Virus record (IMG/VR): IMGVR_UViG_3300033155_001835
Span: 1-64,000 of that record
Direction: 5' to 3' (one strand)
Length of the DNA: 64,000 bases
Origin: a virus
The position numbers and the translations under genes were made by a program. The notes under the pieces were generated by a model, which worked only from the letters and a program-made list of their open reading frames with translations, did no database searches and was not told the origin of the DNA. Shown here in pieces: positions 43,301-52,152 of this stretch (the first letter of the stretch is position 1; each line of letters opens with the position of its first letter).

Positions 43301-46300
43301 GAAGGTGTGTCTATTTCTAAGAGTGTGGTCTGTGATCCAAACGCTAAGTTTCCTGTGAACTGGTACCCTTCTGATGCTTCAGAACGAGTAATCAAAAGTG
43401 ATCAGATGCAACTACACACGACAAATATGAACCAACTGTGGACAGGAGTAAGCCAGTCTGCAGGTGGGGCTGGCCAGGGCGGCTCTCCTGGACCTACTTC
43501 TGGTCAAGTTACTCAGGCCCCTGCTGGTGGAAAGACACCTGCTGCTGGTCCTGCACAACAAAATGTTCCTGCATTGCCAGCTACCTCTGGAGCACTTGCC
43601 AAGAAAAATAAATGGCCAAAACTCAATGAGTTGAGAACAGAAGTGCAACCTTTGTTTGAAAGTTTGTTAGATCAGTTGAAAGCTCTTGGTTACTATCCAA
43701 AAATCAAGGAAGCGTATCGATCTGGTAGAAGGCAAAAACAGTTAGCTGAGACAACAGAGTATGCAGGTAAAGGCAAGAATGCAGGCCGAGCAGGCGCACA
43801 CACATGGGGTCTTGCTGCTGATATTATCAACAATGTCAAAGGGTATGCTTACAGTCCAAATCCAGCTAATGCAAAGTTCTTTTTAGCTATGCGTAAGATT
43901 GCTAACTCACTAGGTCTTGTCGGTGTTAGTAGAATAGCAAAGAAAGGTCAGCATGGTTATGGCTTTGCTAAGTTCGGTGTAGTCTGGGATCCTGCACACA
44001 TACAAGTTCCTTGGAACCAGACTCAAAAAGGATGGAAACGAGACGTAATGAAAGAGCATGGTAGCAACCGTGTTCCTAATGCTCAGAGTCGCAGATACCG
44101 TCCAAAGGCAAAACAACGTACTGATGCTTACAAGAAAGAACAATTAAACACTAATGTTACCTCTACTCTTTCTTCTCCGATGAGAGAGTCAATCCGTGCA
44201 TTTGAAGATGACTTGTTGAACGGCCAAGCTCAATCTATGATGCGAGCTTATCCTACTTTCAAACTCTACTTCATTGAAGATGACTCTAATGCTCGTAGAC
44301 GTTTAGCTTTCGACGACTTCTTCTCTTATGGAGCAGTACAGTCTATCCGTGTAGTCCGTAGTAGAAAGATTGCTGCTGACTATTGTGAATTAATGCTTAC
44401 CAACATCTCTGGTGTATTAAGTAATCGCAAGTTTAGACAAGATCGAAAGGGCCAGGATCAACCTCATGCTCCTAGTGGCCAAGTAACTACAGAAGCTAAG
44501 AGTGCAATGAAAGCTGATACCAGGCAAGAGAACCCTATTGCATCTTTGTTGTTACAGGAAGGTATTGATATTCATCTTAGAATGGGATACACATCAGACC
44601 CTGATAGATTAGCTGTAGTTTTCAACGGCACTATTGTTGAAGTTCAGTTCTCTGAAACTGAAGACCTGGTACGTGTGGTAGCTCAGAGTCATGCTATTGA
44701 GCTTGTCCAGGATATCAAAGGTATTGAAAAGCCAAAAACTAAAAGTTCGTTTCATTCGTTTGGTTGGGACTTCTGGGGTTTCTCTAATGATGCATCTACA
44801 GGACGTATTTTAGAGGAGATGTTAGCTGAGCCTGAAGTTCTCCATTTTGGACGTTGGACACCGTTTGGTGCTGGTGGTGGGTTTGGAGGTACAGCAGCCA
44901 GAGATTTGTTGACTCAACGTTGGACATGGAATCCTCGTCCTGCTGATGACAATATTTTTGCACCTGGGCCAAAGCAAGATATGAAACAGCTTGGTACAAA
45001 AGGAATATCACATACTGGGTTCTTTACTTTCTTTGAAAAGATGCAGTACATTATCTATCGTACTACCATTTGGGACATCTTCCAGGAGATGACTTTACGT
45101 CATCCTAATTTTATTACCTCTCCTGTTCCTTATAGTGACAAGGGTAGTGAACGTATGACGATGTTCTTTGGTTTACCAAACCAGCTTTATTTTGCTCGTC
45201 ATCCAACTGCCGATGAAGAAAGGAAAGATGCAAAACTAACAAGACTTCAGGATAAAGTAATTGCTAATGTGATGGACAACGCTAGTAGGCAGTTCCAAAA
45301 GAAGTCTCTTTTTGGTAAGGTTCCTGGTGCTATCTCTTGGTTCGGTACTGTTCTTGCTCCTAGTGTTTCTACTAAGCTTGCTAAACCATTAGCAGACTAT
45401 ACTGTTAGTACTGCAATACGCCATAGCCCAGCAGGCAAGGTTATTCAGAATGTAGTATCCAACTTTTATCGTCAAGCACGACTTGAAGCTGCAAAGCAAG
45501 CTGGATATATCAAGCCGTTCAGACAGTACCATTTGGTCACAAGTAGTAACCATATCATTTCGAACAATATCCGTGCTAGCAAACGTGATGTAGCTAACAC
45601 TATTGTAATCAAATATGGTAAAGAAGTTAAGATTCAGAAAGCAAGCGGCGACAAGATCGATGGTGTTTCTATCAAGGGTGAGGAGCAAGAGTTCACACTT
45701 AAGCTTGATTGTGCATTGCCTACAGAAGAGATCCGTACCCAAATGGGACAGTTCATCAACGTTACCAATGAAGAGTTAGCTAAGCGTTATGCTCTCGGCC
45801 TACTTATACGTAATCTGAAAGACATTTACAAAGGTGAATTGATTATTGTAGGTAACCCAAGTATCAAACCATACGATGTGTGTTATATTTTTGATGAATA
45901 TACAGACATGATTGGTGCTGTCGAGGTTGAAGAAGTACAGCATGTGTTTGACCAACATCATGGTTTCCGTACTGAGATTAAACCAGACATGTTGGTACAA
46001 GCAGCCGAGTGGTCTTTGATGAGCACTAACGAAGCAGCAGGTGTTGTTATGGAAGGAGCCCTTCGCAACGTATTTGGTACAACTGGCGCTAGCATAGGCA
46101 AGCAGGTAACCAAGGGTCTTGTTGGTGGCCGCGACAGTGGGTTAGCTGGAGCTGCTGCTTCTATTCTTTCTTTCGGTACTGGCCTTACTACGTTAGGTGG
46201 GTTCTTGGGTAAAAAGATTGTGAATTATACTCAGCTAGCACATCCTGTCGTAATGTCTCCTCTTAAGCATCATGGTAGAATATTTGCAGGTGGCGTACCA

Positions 46301-46483
46301 ACACGTAAGATTCCTACTTCTGTCTGGGATACTATGTTCGGCAAATGGGATTCTGCTATCGATATTGGATACGAAGATTGGACAGAAGATTGGTGGGATA
46401 GTATCAGTGGTTGGACAAGAGACAAGGTTGGAGCTAATTCAGTAGGAAGCTTCTTCCACAACGGTGGAGAAACATTGGAGTAA
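40376..46483 (+). CDS. Giant baseplate hub/tail-tip protein with M15-type peptidase
   Basis: A 2035-residue protein; TTG 40376 with AAGGAG eight bases upstream. The N-terminal 250 residues look like a baseplate/tail-end domain (VSFDIIFKVSHQDTMLSLIN; NRTIQFRPIMLALVNMTFST). In the middle (about 1085-1215) is a peptidase of the M15 D-Ala-D-Ala/L-Ala-D-Glu type: AYRSGRRQKQL, AHTWGLAADI (H1142, D1149) and WDPAHIQV (H1208), the metal-ligand set. From about 1287 a hub-like (gp27/late-control D) region follows (LQEGIDIHLRMGYTS; VVFNGTIVEVQFSE). The C-terminal 300 residues are another conserved tail domain. It probably cuts peptidoglycan while the tail penetrates. Confidence 0.8.
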   Translation: MANAKAATTVKFNGQQTFPYRRADPGRIEEDDFYINDVALSIPPEDIHVEKRAFNHEWQTLRTPIARKAKSGHSTARVSFDIIFKVSHQDTMLSLINLVAGLRAAPFCVIHSLYLERVLGIPDASGPIASNVKPTNRTIQFRPIMLALVNMTFSTLGHENKPDCIRGSFDFMWFNYLPLTKTIAFKAGPFLATPGHAWESQIWAEFYKPIAAQSRPISWPHDENSADRLTEFQWREFLTVPKGDPTGSEIAKKLADTLQKKPNAIVEELNIIIADAQSSDRPNPGLLTSGVMDVLARRLVKKGVLNLSDAMHAALNDKKKKGFVTNTAGDILFPLFRDLNAQKQITSRDIEKIKTAVATLSQRSKKLQGIAQRGDIGARFAGEGSYKKLLDKDTILGKGGAKFSTGGLQLYGRKKNYFVNHSLEQNNAFKEQPATIQQIVVSFENVLASIPMVGYRYPLLQHVGSMDARVSILINARNKAAGEINSMYDSIETMALRYKQIPAGFTNLYIRNDFLGLFGLSEFVTEQITTETLPAQPGRSIVSLGLTLAGITSSTRVQDPEDLQEERVTGDVGVFKVAWKIINNNLAPTGAGAGKITPVVPPDSTAYKIASEVLFPGFGSSVRLVLRGPKQGFGSRRNKPIEAEYYMRKVSKTTGAKRSAAYYSVVAEAREAYNEFVNQIHSRIWKNDSTDGNKYYHALLQLKEETKGWGYVPGINQIVKDVNARASAYRADGSSRTSLRSAGAKQDKQALKQQIAALRIASKIKGKKYVDNGDSRGMTRGPALTPFASGQVGHLKDTLNQQQQRITELGLNKYLLKMRKIFAKVTGELRTLDEFKDVSEIVHSKGLGKGLMAYPDFKSQLSSVAGHYEGKTSNGILMKYEPDCYFWDPVTNGGASSPLNGIIDDYTLVEAKRYSLEIWKNAQQSVDGFFKTKYLDALRDPTHLGPYDVLTKDFSGTELAKPFYENTDIVNATRGEGVSISKSVVCDPNAKFPVNWYPSDASERVIKSDQMQLHTTNMNQLWTGVSQSAGGAGQGGSPGPTSGQVTQAPAGGKTPAAGPAQQNVPALPATSGALAKKNKWPKLNELRTEVQPLFESLLDQLKALGYYPKIKEAYRSGRRQKQLAETTEYAGKGKNAGRAGAHTWGLAADIINNVKGYAYSPNPANAKFFLAMRKIANSLGLVGVSRIAKKGQHGYGFAKFGVVWDPAHIQVPWNQTQKGWKRDVMKEHGSNRVPNAQSRRYRPKAKQRTDAYKKEQLNTNVTSTLSSPMRESIRAFEDDLLNGQAQSMMRAYPTFKLYFIEDDSNARRRLAFDDFFSYGAVQSIRVVRSRKIAADYCELMLTNISGVLSNRKFRQDRKGQDQPHAPSGQVTTEAKSAMKADTRQENPIASLLLQEGIDIHLRMGYTSDPDRLAVVFNGTIVEVQFSETEDLVRVVAQSHAIELVQDIKGIEKPKTKSSFHSFGWDFWGFSNDASTGRILEEMLAEPEVLHFGRWTPFGAGGGFGGTAARDLLTQRWTWNPRPADDNIFAPGPKQDMKQLGTKGISHTGFFTFFEKMQYIIYRTTIWDIFQEMTLRHPNFITSPVPYSDKGSERMTMFFGLPNQLYFARHPTADEERKDAKLTRLQDKVIANVMDNASRQFQKKSLFGKVPGAISWFGTVLAPSVSTKLAKPLADYTVSTAIRHSPAGKVIQNVVSNFYRQARLEAAKQAGYIKPFRQYHLVTSSNHIISNNIRASKRDVANTIVIKYGKEVKIQKASGDKIDGVSIKGEEQEFTLKLDCALPTEEIRTQMGQFINVTNEELAKRYALGLLIRNLKDIYKGELIIVGNPSIKPYDVCYIFDEYTDMIGAVEVEEVQHVFDQHHGFRTEIKPDMLVQAAEWSLMSTNEAAGVVMEGALRNVFGTTGASIGKQVTKGLVGGRDSGLAGAAASILSFGTGLTTLGGFLGKKIVNYTQLAHPVVMSPLKHHGRIFAGGVPTRKIPTSVWDTMFGKWDSAIDIGYEDWTEDWWDSISGWTRDKVGANSVGSFFHNGGETLE

Positions 46484-46485
46484 TT

Positions 46486-46908
46486 ATGTCAAGTACAGGA
46501 ACCGTATTTCAAACTAGAGCAAGTGTGTCTGAATTTGGTGAGTCAAGTCGTCGTACAGAAAGCGATATTGGCGCTGCGCCAGGTATAGAAGGTACTCCAC
46601 ATCGCACATCTGGAACAGTTAACAAAGTGCATGATACAAAACCTCGACTTGTAAAAGCTAACGATGAAGATGGTTCTCCTTTAGCTAATGGTAGATGGAT
46701 TCATTTAGATCACAGTGCTGGAGAGATTGCAGAAAGATGGGGTACTGTCAGGGTAGGCTTTAAGGTTCGAGTTACTTCAACTGGTCCAGCAGGTGGTTCA
46801 GCTGATGCGAAAGTTATTGGTGCAGAAAATGAAGACGTAGAAGAGTCCCATGTTCCTAATGATGCTGCAACTGGTTTGTGGGCTATCTTTCATGGTCATT
46901 TCGCATAG
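46486..46908 (+). CDS. Baseplate protein, possible OB-fold or spike
   Basis: A 140-residue protein with GGAG before ATG 46486. The N-terminal half is polar and Gly/Ser-rich; the second half has short strands (WGTVRVGFKVRVTSTGP; ADAKVIGAENEDVEE; GLWAIFHGHFA) as in OB-fold spike proteins. Its place directly after the hub supports a baseplate central component. No decisive motif. Confidence 0.55.
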   Translation: MSSTGTVFQTRASVSEFGESSRRTESDIGAAPGIEGTPHRTSGTVNKVHDTKPRLVKANDEDGSPLANGRWIHLDHSAGEIAERWGTVRVGFKVRVTSTGPAGGSADAKVIGAENEDVEESHVPNDAATGLWAIFHGHFA

Positions 46909-46916
46909 AGGTTAAA

Positions 46917-47246
46917 ATGGCAAATCCAAAAACTAGAGTGTTTCGTGTAAGCAGTTCTTCCAAGGCGGCTATCGTTATTGAAGACGAACAGGTTCGTATG
47001 ATTGGAAACAAGGATCACTTCATTGTATGTGATGGTAAGGGTATTTCAATGAAGGGTCCAGTAAGTTTCATTAGCGACTCTATGTCTAGACGTACACTCG
47101 GAGTCTTTGCTGGTATCAATGATTTTTTAGAACAGATTCCTCAAACAATCATTACACCTATTCCATCTAAGATACCTTTTCCGCCTGTCTTTATTTTGAA
47201 GAACGTAGTTCAGGATATAGCTTTCTTTCTAGCTCTACTCGTATAG
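46917..47246 (+). CDS. Baseplate protein, beta-rich
   Basis: A 109-residue protein. ATG 46917 follows AGAGG; an open frame from 46878 only overlaps the previous gene. The N-terminal half alternates strands (TRVFRVSSSSKAAIVIEDEQ; DHFIVCDGKGISMKGPVSFI) in the way of beta-helix spikes; the end is hydrophobic and Pro-rich (IPSKIPFPPVFIL, then IAFFLALLV), possibly a tip or membrane contact. It lies between the hub and the gp25-like wedge. Function inferred from place. Confidence 0.55.
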   Translation: MANPKTRVFRVSSSSKAAIVIEDEQVRMIGNKDHFIVCDGKGISMKGPVSFISDSMSRRTLGVFAGINDFLEQIPQTIITPIPSKIPFPPVFILKNVVQDIAFFLALLV

Positions 47247-47256
47247 GAGGAGTACA

Positions 47257-47727
47257 TTGCCAGGATTTTATGATGACATAGATGTTGCTTTTGGATGGAA
47301 CGGAGATCTCAATCTTGGTCATGATGGAGATATTGAAAGCACAAAGAGTAATGGTTTACAATCATTACTGGATCAAATCCATTCTATTTCAGCATCAACC
47401 TTGTTGGATTGGAAAGTATACCCTAACAGAGGTCTTGGTTTGGATGACTTTATAGGTGAACCAAATACACGTTATCAAGCTGACCGCATTCATGACAGAG
47501 TTCGTTTAGGACTTACTAGTGCGGGTCTTGTGGCTGAAGAAGATTTGCAGGTTCGGGTAGTTCCGGTTCATATTCACAAGGTGCTTATTCTTATCAAAAT
47601 CAATGCTATTTCAACCGCTTATAATCAGTTGCAGGATGGAGAGTTTTTACAAACTGCAATTGTTTTTGACTCAATGGAACAACAAGTCTTTTTCTTAGAT
47701 AAGACGCCTGAACTTATTTCACAGTAG
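47257..47727 (+). CDS. Baseplate wedge, gp25-like
   Basis: A 156-residue protein; TTG 47257 follows AGGAGG. The pattern fits the gp25/gpW wedge family, which starts sheath assembly at the baseplate: GDLNLGHDGDIESTKSNGLQ, a helix (SLLDQIHSISAS), WKVYPNRGLGLDDFIGEP, then a two-strand end (VRVVPVHIHKVLILIKINA). The usual neighbour, a baseplate-J protein, follows immediately. Confidence 0.8.
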   Translation: MPGFYDDIDVAFGWNGDLNLGHDGDIESTKSNGLQSLLDQIHSISASTLLDWKVYPNRGLGLDDFIGEPNTRYQADRIHDRVRLGLTSAGLVAEEDLQVRVVPVHIHKVLILIKINAISTAYNQLQDGEFLQTAIVFDSMEQQVFFLDKTPELISQ

Positions 47728-47738
47728 GAGTGGATTAA

Positions 47739-48965
47739 ATGCCTTTGTTTGCTAGAAGTTACCAAGAGTTGATGGCTGATTCTCTAGAAGATTTAGCTAA
47801 CAATACAAACATTACCAAGTTATCGGCTGGTGGTATCGCTAGAGCTTTACTCGAAGCTATGAATACAAGACTAGCTGAAGCGTATGAGATCTTTGATCTT
47901 AACATGGCTCGTGCTTTTGTTTCTTCTGCTCCAGGTCAGTTCCTAGAGTTGATTGGTACTCTTCTCGGTGTAGAAAGAGAGCCATCTTTTGCTGCTAATG
48001 CAGATGCAGATACACAGGTTATCAAGTTCTATGTTAACACTGGAACCTTTGGTGCATTGAATGGTGGCAACGATATCACTCTTTTGCAGGGTACTGTAAT
48101 TTCTACACTAGCAAGCAATGGTGGTATCTTATATAAAACTACAGAGACAGTCACTTTAAATGTTGCTGATACAGATCAGTGGGTTGGTGCAATAGCTGTA
48201 CAACCAGGTGAGGATGCTAATGTGGGTACTAGCGTTCTTGTTTATCACGACTTCACTAATTATACCGACAGTGACAATAGCACATTGTTGGTAACGAATG
48301 TACACCAAATTGCTAATGGCAAGAATTTCGAATCTGATGCTAATTATCGTTACCGTATTGTGAACAAAGCCCTTGAGGCTGAAGCAGCTAACAATACTGC
48401 GATTAGGTTGGCTGTGCTTTCCACCCCAGGAGTCGCTGACGCCGTGCTCCTGCCGCGTTACAGAGGTATTGGTACCGTGGGTGTCATTATTCAGTCTGTC
48501 CTTCCTACAGTCTCTGATAGCCTTATAGACGCAGTTACTGCTAACGTGTTTAAGGTACAAGCACTAGGTGACCTTACTTTTATTCGTAAGCCATTTGAGA
48601 CAGGGGTTACCATGAAGGTGACTGTACATTATGACCAGCAACTAACTGAAGAGGAGCTTCAGGAAATAGAAAATCTTTTGGAAGATGCAATCATCGAGTA
48701 TATTAATGAACTTGATATTGGTGAAGACTTTTTTATTAATCGTTTAGCTGCCGACCTTTTTGCTGTCTCAGACCACATCGCTAATCTGGGTGAGCCAGGT
48801 ATTCCTTTCGACGAAGTATATGTGTGGACAGAGTCTAAACTAGAAGACAATAGAATGCGTCAAAAGCTTTTGGCAGACTATGAATCAGAAGATGATGAGA
48901 GGGTTATTGTAGAACCTACTGTAGCAACACCATTTACATTTATTCGTTCTTTCGTGAGGCGGTAA
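47739..48965 (+). CDS. Baseplate J-like protein
   Basis: A 408-residue protein with TAGGAG before ATG 47739. It matches the baseplate-J pattern: an N-terminal helix region (SYQELMADSLEDLANNTNIT; RALLEAMNTRLAEAYEIFDL), APGQFLELIGTLLGVERE, then a beta domain with TFGALNGGNDITLLQGTVIS, and a C-terminal KVTVHYDQQLTEEELQEIEN with DELGIGEDF-like DIGEDFFINRLAADLFAV. It forms the wedge connecting hub and fibres. The C-terminal acid run (YESEDDERVIV) is usual. Confidence 0.85.
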   Translation: MPLFARSYQELMADSLEDLANNTNITKLSAGGIARALLEAMNTRLAEAYEIFDLNMARAFVSSAPGQFLELIGTLLGVEREPSFAANADADTQVIKFYVNTGTFGALNGGNDITLLQGTVISTLASNGGILYKTTETVTLNVADTDQWVGAIAVQPGEDANVGTSVLVYHDFTNYTDSDNSTLLVTNVHQIANGKNFESDANYRYRIVNKALEAEAANNTAIRLAVLSTPGVADAVLLPRYRGIGTVGVIIQSVLPTVSDSLIDAVTANVFKVQALGDLTFIRKPFETGVTMKVTVHYDQQLTEEELQEIENLLEDAIIEYINELDIGEDFFINRLAADLFAVSDHIANLGEPGIPFDEVYVWTESKLEDNRMRQKLLADYESEDDERVIVEPTVATPFTFIRSFVRR

Positions 48966-48968
48966 TCA

Positions 48969-50615
48969 GTGGCTGAAAAAGGTAGATCGACCCAGAGCTT
49001 AGCTAATACTTTTCCTCCATGGTCTAACGTCCGTGCAGATGAGCAGAGCCTTGGCTTTCAGTTGTTGAATGCAGCTGGTAAGCACATGGATGATCTGCAC
49101 AAACAGCGTTCTCATATTGAGGACAATCTTTATCTGACCACCTCTATCATTTCGGATATTGATGTCTACTATCGTTACAAACTACCTGGCACTTGGGACT
49201 TCAGTAAAGAGGATGATGATGATACCGAATTCACCTTCACCCCTCCTGTTGTTAGTGGTTACTATGACACCACAGCTGTTAGGGTCGAGGTCGCAGACGA
49301 TAATGATATCGAATCCTTCTGGTACAACCTCCAGCCGAATCGTCTTTCTCTTAACACCACTGCAAGTGGAGAGCATGTATTAGCTAGTGGTCATTTTGGT
49401 GAAGTCAGATTTAAGCTACCTGCTGACACATCAGATATCTCTGGTGTTCTGTACGCGCCTAACCAACTCACTATCACTGTAGATAACGGTACTGACTTTG
49501 TAGGTTTAGATGATCACAATAACGTACGTAGAATGCTAATTCAGGTGGAAGGTGAAACGAGAGAAGGTGCCGCAGTAACAGAAGAAATAGCTTTTGTACA
49601 TAATGAAACTATACAGACAGACCATGATTTTAGGTCAATCAGTGATTACGGTTTGAGAGCTTTTGGGGCTAATGAACCAGTAAGTACCTCTATTATTTTT
49701 AAGTCTGCCAACTTCAATGCTGAAGACTATCAAATCAATTACGAACTAGACTCTACAATTTATGATGACGATATGCCTCTATTTTGGGCTCTAGGTTCTG
49801 GCGTCACCTCAAGTACACCTACGCTAGATTTGAACAAGTACGATATTGATGACTTAGAATTACGTATGGAAGGCTTCACAACGAAGCATTCAATTCTGCA
49901 ACAGGAGTTGCAGAGTACTGTTGGTGACAGTATCACACCCCTGGACCTTGCGGTTGAACCACACTCTGACAGAATTTGGGTTGTAACTTCTGGTATGTTG
50001 TATGTGTATAATGCGCGTATGCCTTATCCTGATACTAGTCAACTTTCTGATAAGGATTATAGTGCAGCATCAGTGATTGAACCTAATACGTACTATGTTG
50101 TTATAAACGAAGAAGTAGAATTGAACTATGTATGGCGTAGGCCTACTACAGGTATGGTTGCTCACAGAGCATGGGTAGTTAAGCCTGATGGAACTCAAAA
50201 GAGTCTAGAAGAGGGCTCTGAAGTTGTCTATCACACAGACAGATCTTCCTGGGTCTTTGATGAGCCAGTAAAGCGTATAATGCGCGCCACTGAATTCTAC
50301 ACACTAGACCAGTATGGCGATTGGGTATTTTATTTAGAAACTACTTACACAGATGAAACTACCTCTATCGATAAGCGCATTGTTTCTGTTTTGTCTCAAC
50401 AAGCACTAGCTGAATACAACCTTACTACTCTCGGACTAACCACTTCTGTTATGGGTGTAGATTTTGATAGTGAAGATAAACTTTGGGTGTTAGATACTGA
50501 TGGATTTAAACACCAACTAGATAGACATTGGGACCGTATGTTAGTAGATTTTAACAAAAAAATTCTCTATTTCCATGAGAATTATGACAAGGTCCGTATA
50601 TTTGGAGGAGACTAA
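48969..50615 (+). CDS. Baseplate/tail protein following the J protein
   Basis: A 548-residue protein; GTG 48969 with AGGCGG upstream. The N-terminal 60 residues form a helix typical of wedge or tail proteins (WSNVRADEQSLGFQLLNAAG). The remainder is beta-rich with DDDD (about 79-82), a blade-like segment DLAVEPHSDRIWVVTSGMLY and another, VMGVDFDSEDKLWVLDTDGF, which recall beta-propeller repeats. Probably a peripheral baseplate protein that receives the adhesins encoded downstream. Coupled to the next gene (TAATG). Confidence 0.6.
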   Translation: MAEKGRSTQSLANTFPPWSNVRADEQSLGFQLLNAAGKHMDDLHKQRSHIEDNLYLTTSIISDIDVYYRYKLPGTWDFSKEDDDDTEFTFTPPVVSGYYDTTAVRVEVADDNDIESFWYNLQPNRLSLNTTASGEHVLASGHFGEVRFKLPADTSDISGVLYAPNQLTITVDNGTDFVGLDDHNNVRRMLIQVEGETREGAAVTEEIAFVHNETIQTDHDFRSISDYGLRAFGANEPVSTSIIFKSANFNAEDYQINYELDSTIYDDDMPLFWALGSGVTSSTPTLDLNKYDIDDLELRMEGFTTKHSILQQELQSTVGDSITPLDLAVEPHSDRIWVVTSGMLYVYNARMPYPDTSQLSDKDYSAASVIEPNTYYVVINEEVELNYVWRRPTTGMVAHRAWVVKPDGTQKSLEEGSEVVYHTDRSSWVFDEPVKRIMRATEFYTLDQYGDWVFYLETTYTDETTSIDKRIVSVLSQQALAEYNLTTLGLTTSVMGVDFDSEDKLWVLDTDGFKHQLDRHWDRMLVDFNKKILYFHENYDKVRIFGGD

Positions 50616-51385
50616 TGAGCCAGACTTGGAACTATTTGCAACCAACTGCGCCTACAGGATTTAGCCAATCTGATATAAAGGCTTGCTACCAGTTCGACGG
50701 GCCTACGTTAGGGTTAACAGACCGGACGGCTAACGGGCACGATCTGATTGACGTTAGTCCAACAACTGGTTTAGCATGGGTTGCCATGCAGGCGGCACTC
50801 GGATGCAATGGTCGCTTCCATGCTTGGGATGCTAATTTCATGTACACGGCAGAAGACGTTGCTTTGATGACGTTGGGTGCGTGTACAGGAGAGTTAGTGT
50901 GGATGCCTTGCGGTAGTGGTTCTCTAGCGCAGCCAACTAACGGAATGCTGACTATCACATCTTACCCCGCAGATGTTGGATCTGTTGGTAACACTACGTT
51001 CAGTTTTGGCCGAACTGACCAAAGGAACCTAGCAGAACGTGGGATGCTGTTTATCGGTTATGACTCAGGACTTGGAGTGTGGACGGAGGTGTTTTCGCCT
51101 AATGGTGTCTGTCCAGGTATTCATGGGCAGATGACTTATACTGCGATAACCCGTGCTGCTGATGGTAAGACTTATAAGATTTATCATGATGGTGTGCATG
51201 TAGACACAATTGCCGCTCCTGCTGCACCCGATGGTGGCACAGACTCGGCTTTAATCATAGGCGCGATAGATACTACTGCTAATGAATACGGGCGTGGTGT
51301 CATCTGGCAATCAGTGAGGTGGAGTCACGGAGAAATGACTGAAGGTCAGATTGATGAAACGTACCTCCAACTGAGGACCGCCTAA
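50615..51385 (+). CDS. LamG-like adhesin, first of three
   Basis: A 256-residue single-domain protein resembling concanavalin/laminin-G (LamG) folds: CYQFDGPTLGLTDRTANGHD at the start, then ITRAADGKTYKIYHDGVHVD and a last strand VRWSHGEMTEGQIDETYLQL. Such domains bind sugars or proteins on the host surface. The base composition is clearly richer in G+C than the neighbouring baseplate genes. It is coupled to the next, paralogous gene (TAATG), suggesting tandem duplication. Confidence 0.75.
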   Translation: MSQTWNYLQPTAPTGFSQSDIKACYQFDGPTLGLTDRTANGHDLIDVSPTTGLAWVAMQAALGCNGRFHAWDANFMYTAEDVALMTLGACTGELVWMPCGSGSLAQPTNGMLTITSYPADVGSVGNTTFSFGRTDQRNLAERGMLFIGYDSGLGVWTEVFSPNGVCPGIHGQMTYTAITRAADGKTYKIYHDGVHVDTIAAPAAPDGGTDSALIIGAIDTTANEYGRGVIWQSVRWSHGEMTEGQIDETYLQLRTA

Positions 51386-52152
51386 TGGCCTTCAACTTTC
51401 TGGACGACGTGTTACCTGTGGGTGCAAGTAATCTAAAGCTGTTGTATAACTTTGATGGTTCGCTTGAAGCTTACCCACCAACGCAACCAGCAAATACCTT
51501 GCAAGACCTAAGTGGAAACACAGTCAACCTAACACTGAATAACTATGGTTATCCAGTGTACATCGAGCCGTTTTCAGTGACAGCGCAGGGTGAGTCTGTG
51601 CTAATGTCGCTGCACAATCGCTACCTGCATTCCGTTACCACACACTCCGGGGTTTTTAACACACTCGGCGAGATCACTGTTGAGTGGATCGGATATTCTC
51701 ATGTGTGCGATATAGACTATGAGCGTTGGCTTTGTTGCCTCGGCGACTATAGTAGTTCCGTTGAGGCTGAGAATTGTGTGTTCGGATTGTTCATGCATGA
51801 TACGAATAGTGCCGATCTCGCTGGGCTCAACGCATTCCACGAATACGGTGCTGGTCTAAACGAGATCATCCCGTTTGATTGGGTTATACCGCCTGTAATG
51901 CATTATGGGTGTGTGACTCGCGCCGCTGACGGTAAAACTTATAAGCTGTATATGGATGGTATCCATCTTCAGACATCGGTTGCCGTCAATGCTCCAACGG
52001 GTGGAACAGGCTCTGTCACTCTATGGGTGCAAGCTGGTGGTACTACTAAGGGGTATGCTAAGCTAGCTCTCAACTCCTTTCGTTGCTGTCATGATGAATT
52101 TGACGCCGCTCAAGTTGCGGAGAGTTATGCAAGGGTCTTGGTGGCGGCATGA
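51385..52152 (+). CDS. LamG-like adhesin, second of three
   Basis: A 255-residue paralogue of the upstream gene: LLYNFDGSLEAYPPTQPANT, TRAADGKTYKLYMDGIHLQT, and SFRCCHDEFDAAQVAESYAR at the end. The middle is divergent, as expected for a receptor-binding surface. Coupled on both sides (TAATG, ATGA). Composition again G+C-richer than the tail genes. Confidence 0.75.
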   Translation: MAFNFLDDVLPVGASNLKLLYNFDGSLEAYPPTQPANTLQDLSGNTVNLTLNNYGYPVYIEPFSVTAQGESVLMSLHNRYLHSVTTHSGVFNTLGEITVEWIGYSHVCDIDYERWLCCLGDYSSSVEAENCVFGLFMHDTNSADLAGLNAFHEYGAGLNEIIPFDWVIPPVMHYGCVTRAADGKTYKLYMDGIHLQTSVAVNAPTGGTGSVTLWVQAGGTTKGYAKLALNSFRCCHDEFDAAQVAESYARVLVAA

